Part shown: in pieces, positions 12,184 to 22,800 of the stretch
Layout: each line of letters opens with the position of its first letter
Numbering within the stretch: the stretch's first letter is position 1
Source: Lycocorax pyrrhopterus obiensis
Taxonomy: Eukaryota; Chordata; Aves; Passeriformes; Paradisaeidae
Direction: 5' to 3'
Length of the DNA: 64,000 nt
Assembly (NCBI GenBank): GCA_014706295.1
Contig: JACSVZ010000002.1
Coordinates: forward strand, 130,209,431-130,273,430
Program-made: the position numbers and the translations under genes
Notes under the pieces: model-generated
What the model was told of the DNA's origin: nothing
The model's database searches: none
What the model saw: the letters and a program-made list of their open reading frames with translations, nothing else

Positions 12184-13074
12184 GTAGCCAAAATAGAATA
12201 TGCTTTCTTTAATGTTGTGGATAAAGAATTTAAAGCACTATGGAGTCAAAAATGTATCCTTGCAGTTTCTCTTGAAACACACTCACTTACTGAGTATTCT
12301 TTGCTCGCATACAGCTGAGATTTATCATCTGTTTTGCAATCTATTTCGTGTGTGCAAAGCTGTTGCTGAAGCATTATAGTTCCCTAGTCAAAATACTGTG
12401 TTATGTGAGTGCCTAAGAAATGTCCAAGTGTATCATGTTTACACTCAACCCCATATCGTTCCATTTCATAGCCCATTAAAAAGAAACAAAAAAAGGATAT
12501 TTTGACAAAATCTGTTTCCCTAAGCAGTCCTGTGTTCTATTATCAGTTTTGTGAGTAATGTACTGAATGACAGTATTATGGAAAAATTTACGTAGGAAGT
12601 GACCTAAAAAAAATCTTCAAGGATGGTGTTCAGCATCTCTAAGTTGTAGTCCCATATGATGAATCTTCTGTTTTACCTGAAGTCAAAAAACTTTAACTTA
12701 GGAACTCTCAAAACATGATTATTTTAGTACAATCACTGGTGGTAGTGGTGGCATTTGCCAATATTTTGGCTCTGCACCAATCACTGTGTCTTAAAAGATC
12801 GAAGAGGAAGAAAACTTTGAAAAAGAAGTTGTAGTGAAAGGACAAAGGATGAAAGGCTTCTTTAAAATACTACTAGAAAGTAGTAGATATGATATTGTAG
12901 ATATAGAATACCTTAATGTAATGTGTACCTAGTAATGTTGGGGAAAAAAGCTCCTCAACCCTCCCTGCCCCTAAATATCTGGAAAATCCATCCAAATGTA
13001 AGATGATATTTCACAGAAAAAGGCATAAAAGCAAAACTGCAGTAGAAGCAAAGATGATCTGTAGTAATCTTGGT

Positions 13075-13106
13075 ATGGTTTGTAGCTAAGTTAAACCTGG
13101 TTAGGT
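13075..13106 (+). repeat. 32-bp exact dispersed repeat, copy 1
   Basis: The 32 bases beginning ATGGTTTGTAGCTAAG and ending CTGGTTAGGT recur without a mismatch at 14,489-14,520. The flanking bases differ on both sides. Confidence 0.9.
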
Positions 13107-13299
13107 AATGAAAGGATGCTTCTAATACTGACACTGAACCCAACACAAAGGAAAAGTTTCACTCACAGTAAGATAAATAAACTTTTCGCTTCAGAAGATA
13201 GAAAAATCAATTATCTACTTTGTTATCTACAATAAGTACAATTAGGAATGCTAGTTAGAAACTAAAAAATTAAAGAACTAGAAGAGAGATGAAATACCA

Positions 13300-13352
13300 T
13301 AGTATAAAATCAGAGAATTACTGAATTGTCAAGGTTGGAAGAAACCCTCAAG
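13300..13352 (-). mobile_element. CR1 LINE 3'-end fragment (reverse orientation)
   Basis: The segment AATCAGAGAATTACTGAATTGTCAAGGTTGGAAGAAACC is a diverged reverse complement of the conserved CR1 3' tail (TTCCAACC...ATTCTGTGATT). It is short and old. Confidence 0.6.
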
Positions 13353-14488
13353 ATATGTATTAGAGAGGATTTATCCACTGGCAAACAGGTGCAGGTGCAT
13401 ATATAAACTGAACACAAAGGTAACCATCGGCCATCAGTGGTACTGTGGCCACTGAAAATGATAATGAAATCCTTGACCACATAAGGAGAAGTATTTTCAG
13501 TAAATAGAAATTATATGGAGAGGGCTTAAATGTGTGGCATATCTTGTTTCGTTCTGCCACACCCTCTCAGGAGCCACATGCAGAGCAAGAACTTGCTGAG
13601 CAAAACAAGAGTGAAAGCTGAAAATTATTGCTGTCACTAAATGCCCCAGCTAGGCAAGCCTTGGACAATAAAATGAGTTGTTTAGGTTACAAGACAACAC
13701 TGATACTAGGAAACAAATACAAAATGGCCATGAATACATTTAGACTGGAAATTAGGAAGTATCTACTACCAGGAAGGTCTGAAACAGTCCTTTAACAGCA
13801 GGAGGAAAATCAATTCACTGCTGTTTTACTTAAAGCACCTGCTTATAATATGAAACCTACTTCCTGAAATGTGGTTTTTACATTATGTGGTTGCCTGTGA
13901 TAAACTGAAAAGCAGCCTGCATCACTGGGAGCTTCTTCCAGACTGAGAACAATCCTTCCAAGTACTAAGAGAAGATAGGAAAGGAATGCAAGGACTCAAA
14001 GCCTCAGGTATCTAGTTAACAATCTTCAAGAAGCTTAATAATTGCCTGATTTTTTTTTGGGACAGATTTTTGATTCTTTGCAAATTGAAGCATGGCTTGA
14101 TAGAAGCCTCCAGCTTTTGCTTACAACTTCCAACCATCCTCTACCCATTGTCTTAAATGTTGACAGACTGAACAATGTCTCTCCCAAGTCAAAAAGAAGT
14201 CACACGATGGGAGTGGAGGACAGAAACCCATCATTTGAGAAAGGACAAGCAGCAAAGAGACTGAGACTTTGTAATATGGGAGCTACACAGTACTTCTAGT
14301 GTGGTATTAAATAAATACCAAAGTCAAAAAAAGTCAAATAAAAATCCCCCATCTTCTATGCTGTCTCTTATGAAACAAAGAGATGCTTTGTGCTGACTCA
14401 CTGCATCATACCCTTTCCTCCAATGTCCCGCTGGGATACCTTCCATGTCTTCAACCCGCCAACAGCAGCAGGCAGTGCATGCTCTGGG

Positions 14489-14520
14489 ATGGTTTGTAGC
14501 TAAGTTAAACCTGGTTAGGT
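14489..14520 (+). repeat. 32-bp exact dispersed repeat, copy 2
   Basis: Identical to 13,075-13,106. Here the copy runs on into TTAAACCTC, so the local motif TTAAACC appears twice around GGTTAGG. No transposon ends are recognisable at either copy. Confidence 0.9.
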
Positions 14521-15339
14521 TAAACCTCTGGGAAGAGTGCTAGTGTTGGGATCTCTTATGCATAAACTGGAGCTAAAGCCACCAGAATTACTCTGGGCAT
14601 TCACATGATCTTGTCATTACAACATTTTCTCCTCCTGACTTTTGTCTTCCTCTGGCAACTCAGCTGAGGCCTCGAGTCACAGCACAGTGAAATGAAAGTC
14701 CGGTTTCTGTATTTTAAGATGGCAAAGCATTAATTAGGACTGTGACTGGGGCCTCATCCTATGCTACATTACAAGGATGAAACAGAATGGGTGAATTGTT
14801 CTGCACTTGGCTCTGCTGGGTTTGCTATATTGTCTATCAGTGCTCAGTTGCATTTTTATTTTTTCCCTTTTCTCTGGCTACAAGGAGCCAGTGCTCAGAA
14901 TTAAAGATAAGGTGAATCCAACCCCTTTCAGTTTGAGATTTGCTTGTTATCTATACGCCTCCTTTCAGAGATTAAATTTTGTACACTCACATCCCAGACA
15001 ATTAACTGTGCCTTACAAAACTTACATAAAGTAGCTCTGCTGATTGCCAGAGTTACTCACTATCCCAGCAACCCTGAGGGGTATGAGTCTCCTCTGTCAG
15101 ACTCCTCTGGTGCCTAATGTACTGCAATTGGCATGGCTTGGCTATTTATGTCTTTCCTGTTGGAGAGTGACAGTGAGACCGGCTCACTTCTGCCATTTAA
15201 ATGGCTTTCACTGTTGTTTTTCTCCCAGGAAACAGAAATCACAATTGCTTGGGAACAAAGCAGGAATTCTACTTTTTCTTCTTCATACAGGATACCGTAA
15301 ATGTTGATACAAACCCCACACTTGGTTTTTCCACCTGGA

Positions 15340-16850
15340 TTACTGACTGCGCCGCTGCTGTGTCAGCTAAGAAAGGACGGTCCCTGATACTTGGCCAACT
15401 TATTTCGCGCTTCCCTCAGCGTTTTCCCCGACGGAGACTCCCACCGGCTCGCCGCGGTGGCAGACACCGCATGAATCACCAGGGACTGTTTGCCTTGGCC
15501 CGCGGGTCCTGCGCTCGGGGAATGGGATTTCCATTCCCCGACGTTTCCCTTGGTCGACTTCCCTGGAAGGCTGCGCGGGCCCGGCCCGGGGAGCACGGCT
15601 CTGGCCGGGGAAGGATGCGCTGAGCCGCCAGACCGAAACCACACCGCTTTTCTCTAGCAGGCACCCCACGGCCCCCTCCGAGAGAGCCCCCTCGGCCGGA
15701 GCAGGCGCTGCTCCCGGGGCTGCGGGAGCTCCCCTCGCCGCCCGCCACAGCGCAGGGACAGCTCTGACAGGGAGGAACCGGCAGCGGGGCCGAGGTGCGG
15801 GGGGCGGCGGGGCCGGGCCGGGGCCATCGCGGCGGGAGCCCGGAGGGGCCGGCAGCCCCTGTCCCTGGAGGGGCTGGCGGGAGGGAGCGGGTCCCGCGTC
15901 CCTCGGCACCAGGCGGGAACGCCTGGGACCGACGGCCCGTGCCCTGCGAGAACCGTCGATTCCCTCTCTTTCCTCGCGGCAGAACAACCCCCGTCTCATA
16001 GACGGGTCAAGCGGGAGGGAGCGGGAGAACAGCCCGCGGAGAGCAGCAGGACCGCGTCCGTCACACGGGGCGGGCGGGAAGGAGCGGGACGACAGGTCGT
16101 ACCCCTTAGGGATGCAGAAGGGAAGGACCAGGACCGCGTCCCTGACGGCAGAGGCGGCTGAGGAGAGAGGAATCCGGCCCTCCGCGGGTCCTCCCGCGGC
16201 CGCCCGGGGCAGCGCCGGCTCTGGAGGTCTGGGCAGGGCAGCCCGTGTCTCCCTAGCGGGACTCCCCGCTTTCCCTCCCCGCGGTACGGCTGAGCCGGGC
16301 TGCTGCCGCCGGGGACGGGGCTGGCGGGAGGCGGCTGCTCCGGGGGGCGGGCGGGGGAGCGCCGTCCGGGGCCGTGCCGAGGGGAGGAGGCTCCGCGCTC
16401 GCTCCCGGCCGCCGCCGCCGCCCGCGCCGAGCGGAACGGCCCCGCCAGCCCCTCAGGTAAGCCCGGCTCTGCCGCCTGCCCTGCCCCGCCTCGCCGCGCC
16501 TCGCCTCTCCCGCCCGCCAGGCGGGTCCGCGGCGCCCCGCCCGGGGACACCGCACCCCCGCCGCGTCCCGCTCCGCCCGGCGGGGCTCGGCATCGCTGCC
16601 ACCCCGGGTCACGGCACTGCCGGCGGCCACCCCCGCCCCAGGGCCCCGGCTCGGCGGAGGGATGGCCCTGCCTCGGGGGGCTTCTTCGGGTGGGGGGCGG
16701 CCGGGAAGGCCCCGCGGGCGGCGGGGGCTGCAGCGCGGGCGGCGGGGGCCCGGCGGGGAGCGGGAGGCCGAGGCGAGGGGCCGCCGCGGCGTCTGGGGCT
16801 GGGTTGGATATTCGCTTGCTGGGTCCCGCTGGAGCGGTTTGCTGCTCGTG
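15340..16850. promoter_or_regulatory. MATN2: CpG island, likely MATN2 promoter
   Basis: A roughly 1.5-kb block that is very GC-rich and dense in CpG, standing out sharply from the AT-rich surroundings. Sp1-type GC boxes are visible, including the GGGGCGGGCGGGG run at about 16,344-16,356 and another near 16,067-16,076. No TATA box is evident, as is usual for CpG-island promoters. A degenerate block GGCGGGAGGGAGCGGG recurs at 15,876, 16,011 and 16,072. It is the only such island in the window and lies 9 kb upstream of the start-codon exon, so it is inferred to be the MATN2 promoter. The transcription start cannot be fixed from sequence. Long open frames on both strands here are a by-product of GC content. 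Confidence 0.8.
16300..16456 (+). other. MATN2: Candidate non-coding exon 1 of MATN2 (5' UTR)
   Basis: A textbook donor, CCTCAG|GTAAGC, lies at 16,456/16,457 inside the CpG island on the coding strand. The ATG-bearing exon at 25,719 starts with a splice acceptor and has only 35 nt of 5' UTR, so an upstream untranslated exon is required. This donor is the best candidate. The left end given here is arbitrary because no start site can be read. Splicing 16,456 to 25,719 would be a first intron of about 9.3 kb. Confidence 0.5.
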
Positions 16851-19800
16851 GTGCAGCCCGCTGGAGAAGGGTTTCCCTTTCCTTTGAACTGCGTGGGTCT
16901 GAGCAAACGCTTCATGTACCCTCTTCCCCGTGCGTGCCGCAGTAACTCATTTAACAGTGTATCTGCTGTAAGGAGAACCCCCCACTGTATTGTAAGATGA
17001 GTGTAGAATCGGAACCAAACTTTGCTTAGAAACGCGTTCGAGACTAGCCTGCAGGTGTCTTTAGCAGCTTGCAGCAGGGCGGGCGGCGGCTTCTCCCCGT
17101 GCCAGGGTAGAAGAGCTACAGCCCCGCAGGTAGCTCTGCGCTGCAGGGATCACCTCTGACGGGATGGGTAGGGGCTACCCGAGCTTCCTGAGGGCCCTGC
17201 GTTTGCTGGAGGTGGAAGGAGTGAGGGACGGTTTGCTGAATGTAGTATATTTGCCCTGGAAACCCAATTGAAATGGTGCTCATTAGTCTGATAAAAATTA
17301 TCATGGTATCTCTAATGACCACGTATTCCCGTTTCAGAAGACAGTTCTTTCTGTGTCAAACTGGCCTCCATCACTGCTAAACTGTAGAATATTGTTGACT
17401 GAGAGAGAAGAATGCAACCTGCTGATTTATGTAATACTTCCTAAATGCTTGGGTTTGCTTGTGGGACCATCATTCAAAGGGTGAATGATCCTGACTGAGG
17501 TCTGAAAAGGTGGCGTGTTGGGCTACATGTTATATCTGTGCTTCTGTCAGACAGCTGACTACTTCAGGAGAAATTATTGCACTGTATCCCATCAAAAATT
17601 CTCCTTAAGTCAAGAGCTTAATAAAATACACATATGGCTTTTCCATTAAATCCTACAAAATCTACAAAATAATTTTGGAGTATTACACTTTTCCTGTAGA
17701 TGTCTCAGCTTTAAGCACGAGATTTTTTAAACTTTTCCTCATGTGCTGCATATCACTCTGATATTCATCAAATTAAACTTGATTTATTTTATATCTTCAG
17801 AAAATGCAGCAGTCAGTTACACAAAGCTGCAGTTAAGATCCTTAATCCTGCACTCAATATTCACACCTAATTACTTTATGTGAGTCTCTCCATTGACTTC
17901 GCTGGGATTTCTCATGAACAAGAGAATGCACATTCTACTGCTTATGAGCTGGGACTCGGGGACCCAGCTGTGATGGTAAAAGATGTTTTAGTCAGTCCAG
18001 GCAAACTAGGGAAAGGCTAATCAGATCTAAATACTCTCTTGTGACTTATAAACCATCTCTACAGGAGGGTAAAACAGTAAGTACTATTTAATTGTAATGT
18101 GGGTATCATAAACAAGCTCTTTTTATACAGTGTACTCATTGTTAGTGCTTTCATTATGAGCAAAGAGTATTTGGCATGGAGTGGGTTTAATCCCCAAATT
18201 ATTGGTTTACAGTGGTGCTGGTAATGGGGTCAGTGTGACTTTGCAAATAAGTTTCAGAACTGCTGTATCCTGTTTTTTTTCAAACCTTTCTGTTTGCAGT
18301 TAAGAGTCTGTTATGGTTTGTGACTGTTTCAGAGACAAAACTAAACAGCCTACATGTGTATCATATGTCATATAATATATGCTTTCATTTAAATACCTAC
18401 TCTGCATGCTAAAAGTGAATTTTCTCAGTTTTCCCATGCTACTCTTCTGGGAACATTGTGGAAACTCTGATGTCTAGATGAGATTCAGTACCAGAAAGTG
18501 CAAATGAGTCTTCCTCAAAAGAACAAGATAATGAAAAGGTCTATTGTCCAAGTGGCAACTGAAGAAAATCATAGCATGGAGATTGATGCTGTCATAAAAT
18601 AAGAATTCCCACTGCTAGAGCTTGCTGTTTGACCACTGGAAACTATGCAGAGTAAACCATATCATGGGTTTACTATTCTATAGCACCACTATTAACTTTT
18701 ATGTGGTGAGTTTCTGAAGTTACTGAAATGGTCGCCAGCTTCATCTCTGAGCAGGAGTTGGACCTGATGGCTTACAGAGGTCCTTTCTGACCTAAATCAT
18801 TCTATGATTACATGATTTAATAGTTATTCATTTTACAACAGTGATACCAGGAAGTCTGTATGTCATTTAGATGGATGACTTAAAATTAAGTAACAGATCC
18901 CTTAGTCTTCTTCATTTCATTAGAACTGTAGAAAATTAAATTATATATGTAGTACATTTACTCTAAGCCCTTTAGATAACAGAGTCTGTTGTGTAAAAGT
19001 CCTACCATGATATTTACGCCTGACAATAAAATTGAATACTGATCTCTGCTCTTTCTGATATGTTTTGGTGTCTGTACTCATCAATTCATGTGTGTGCTTA
19101 TCTGTCCTCTGTGCTTGGATAGGGAAAGGACAACTCCTTTCCCCATCCTCAGCACTCTTTGGACAGCTTTCAGAATATGGTTGCCCTTCTGTATCCCGTA
19201 GCACCTTCAGCTGTGCTCTGCTCATGGGTATCATGTACAGTGTTGGGTTTGTGGGAATATTTGGCTGACTACCAAATGTCGTTCACCTCCCCTTCTAGGA
19301 ACTGCTCTGTAATGGATTTTGGGTCTTCCCTGTACTGTTTCAAAATCTAAGTTAATTTACTCCACTGTCACATTTGATTTTATTAGTCCAAGTTACAACT
19401 CCGCTGTGGTATTTTGTAGCAGCAGCTGGAATAAATAGGTACTGGTGGAGATGTAGCCACAGCCCAATTCCTAAGCAAGGCAGGGGAATCTCTGAGTACA
19501 GAAAGCATTGGAATATCCCTTTAGTTGCCAGGGTAGGGATACGTGCTGGATGAGGAGGACTGTATGGAAGCATAGGAGACAAAGGTGAAAGACTTTGTGA
19601 GTCTTTGGTTGTCACCCTGTCCCCACCACTATGCAGACACGTCTGGAGCAGACACTGCTATCACATGCTAGGACCATGCCCTTCTGCAGACTTGAAACAA
19701 CAGCCTTTGGCCATGAAGCTTCATGGACCCATGCAAAGAATTTGTCCCAGTCTTCTTGCACTGCAGTACACAACTTCTGCCCCTAAATCCACTGCAGATT

Positions 19801-22800
19801 CAGGTTACTTGCACTGTCTGGATGCTCATTATTTCAGATTGATAGAAGACTGATGTTGCCAGGTCAACAGTTACTTTTGTTACTGTGGTGGCTTGCTGCG
19901 CTACTGTGAAAGCTGTTTGTAATTGGGTTGGCTGTCTCAGAATACACCAGAATTACTAATTGACTTTCAGATAATGAGTTTCCCAGATTTATCTCATACT
20001 ACTGACAGCACAAATGGTCAAAGTTAGCTTCTTAAAAGGAGCTAAAGAATGTGTTAACAAATGGATACTGCTCTGCTGCTTTGCAGGACATGGTGCAGTT
20101 GTGGGTCGGTTCATGTGCACCTAGTGCCTGCTGTCGGGATTGACCAGCATGTGAGGAATTTACAAACTTACAGCACCTGCAACCTCGTTTCTTCTTGGTG
20201 ATTTAACCCTATTGGTGAAATGCAGTTGACAGTCATGATTTAGAAAAGGTCTACCTGTCCTGTGCTGCTAAGTCTAGCAAAGCCCTCCTCATGCAGCAAG
20301 GAGTCACCGAAAATCCAGTCCATCACTTGGTGGAACAGGATGACAGTAGAGTGCTCCTTTGTAATGATAAAGGCAAGATGGTGCTTCTTGCTGATGTGCT
20401 AAATATCACCCTCCCAGTTGTGGCCACCTGCACTCATACAACACCTGCATGGCTAGGGACAGATGTTTTATGATTGTGGACTCTGTGGGCCTCTGTAGCT
20501 GTTTTTTAGAACTGGAAAATGTCTGTGTCAGCAACTGGTCCAGAAAGACAGAGGAAATTGCTAATACTCTGTGTCCTGATGCTCATGCCACACAGAGTGA
20601 TTTTAATGAGTAGTGAACTAGTAATGCATGTGGTGGCTTGTGGATAGTGAAGTACTTTGGAACATATTTTAACTGGTAGTTAAAAGGGCTTTACAGTGTC
20701 TGCAGTCCTTTTTTTTTTTAAATTTCTGAGATGGTGGGATTGAGAAGGAGGTATTTTGTGGCTTTCATGCAATAAGACCTCATTTCTTTTTCCAGGTAAC
20801 TCACCGTGCTTGCTAATTTGGGGACACACTCTGATTTTATTGACTTACATAGATTGCTTGCAGTTCATTTACCTTCAGTAAAAGCTTTTTATTTGATCAC
20901 AGTTTCCTGTTACCTTAAAAATGGGTAGATAATAAGGAATGCTGAAAGAACTTCAGAATGGTTCTCTTCTCCGCACTTATGTTCTTTATAACTTAAAAAT
21001 GCTGAGGTTAGGTCTGCTGGCAGCTTAATGAAAGTAAATGGCTGTCTCTTTTAACTACGAAACAAGAAAAGCTGAAGGGAACCTCTTTAGTGCTAGCTGC
21101 TGCCTCTGGTGCTTTTTTGTTTTCTCTTTCCCTCCCATCTATGATGAGAAATTGTGTAGAGTTTAAGAGAGAGGATACTATTTACAGGTGTTGATGTTCC
21201 ATGTAACTGCTGAGAATTTCCCCTTCTGTGCATTGTGCCAGTTTTGGTGGTTGCTGGAGAAGGTGGAGAGGTAGGGATTTGTGGAGCTTATGTTTCTGAT
21301 CTAGCTTTGGAAGGAAACTTGTACTGCAAGACAAGGAGGGAGACCATACAGAGGAACAGAAGGTGTGAGCTGAAACATATTACTACCCTAGTTTTCCAAT
21401 TTCTTTTTCAGCATGATCTGCTCAGCAAAGACAGGTACATTTTTAAGGTACTTGAATGAAAAAGATGTGGTCTTCCAGGCCAGTGGAGGAGTTTCCTGAT
21501 TCTCTGTAGAAGAAATTTTCCTGAAGTGGGGTAAAAGTTGGAAGGACACTGACTTCAGCATAAGCCACAGAGCATCTCTTTTCCCTTATTATTTAAGAGT
21601 TATCAGAGTGAAGAGGACAAATATTAATAACCTGCACCATGCAGGGGAGAAGGTCACTGATTTATCACTGTCGACACTGAATATTCAGTAGTGTCTCTGT
21701 CCAAAAATAGCCATCAATCCCTTATGAGGAGACTTCCATGGAAAGATATTTGAAAGCATAGAAACAGGCTTGTATTGTTTCACTGCTGTCCAGCAAAGGA
21801 AATAGGTATTTTAAAGATGAAATCTCAATTTTATATCTCAGTATTCCTACACTGTAGTTCATGAAAATCCATAACAGTGCATCAGAAAAATTACTTTTAT
21901 GGATGGGTATATGGCTAAGCAAGCACAGGTAAAATTGATGAGAACACACCACAGCAATATTCAGCTCTTGACTAGCAGCCAGTTAGGGAGCGAGGGAAGC
22001 CTTAAAAGAACAGACAGCCTGTCTGTTTACTTGCCATCTTCTAGGGGAATCTCCTTTTATGCCAAACTTCTTCTAGACAGCTGCAGATACGGCAAGCAGC
22101 CCTCACCAGATTGTACCTCTGTGAGCAGCAGTTGTCTCTTCTCCGTTAGCAGCTTCTTCACATGTCCAGCACAGCGCTGTGCTCCACTGAGTGCTCCAAG
22201 GCTGCTGTGAAAGCCCTATTCTTCTTCCTCGCACCACGGGAAGAGGAGTGGAGCAGTGGAAGCTGGTGAATCTGGTGCTCAGCCTGGTAGAGCCCCATGG
22301 ATTGCCACACCTCCTCTTGCTGTTTTTTTTCTTTTGAGCTGTTCAGGATGTTTGTCTTGCAGTGTCTTGGTCTCGGGTCTGCCCAGGGGAGTTGGTTCCC
22401 AATGGTGTAATGCTGACAGCTGGAATCAAAGTGCCCAAAACGTATTCTCCAGGTAGCCACAAAAATAAGACTTTGTAAGTTTGGTACTTTGGGAATGTGT
22501 TCTCAGCTGGTAGAGCAAGGGTTAACCAACAGTGGGAAGATACAGAGGGCTGTGGCAGAAGGGCTTAGCCTGCTGGGAACAGGAGGTGTTAAATTCCAAA
22601 TGTGGTTCAGTAAACACCATCCAGCTTCTAGAGTGAAGACAGGAGAACTCGCAGAAGACCCAGAAGATAAACAGAGAACCATGGGAGGACTGTATGTGGA
22701 GCAGCCATGCAACCACAATACAGACTGGTCATGTAAAAACGCAAGCAGCAGTGGACACAAATATGTACCTGGAACTGGAGCAAAGCACACAAGTCCGGGC

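Larger units (their letters stand above)
12190..15339. other. Proximal 5' flank of MATN2, no gene seen
   Basis: Unique-looking AT-rich DNA between the LTR cluster and the CpG island. It contains a short CR1 tail in reverse orientation (about 13,300-13,352) and the 32-bp exact repeat pair. A segment near 13,720-13,800 vaguely resembles a decayed CR1 but is too degraded to call. No open frame here has supporting splice sites or recognisable domains. Confidence 0.55.

Noticed and set aside
11944..12318. 124-codon open frame with a poly-Leu run
   Set aside because: The Leu run is the CT-rich microsatellite of LTR C, and the frame crosses the LTR end and its target-site duplication.
13690..13890. 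Possible old CR1 segment (ACTGGAAATTAGGAAG...CCAGGAAGGTCTG)
   Set aside because: The resemblance to CR1 is too weak to call without an alignment.
16112..16945. 277-codon open frame in the CpG island (and 184-220-codon frames on the opposite strand)
   Set aside because: Low-complexity Pro/Arg/Gly/Ala composition arises from GC-rich DNA with few stops. It crosses a strong splice donor at 16,457, and no domain is recognisable on either strand.
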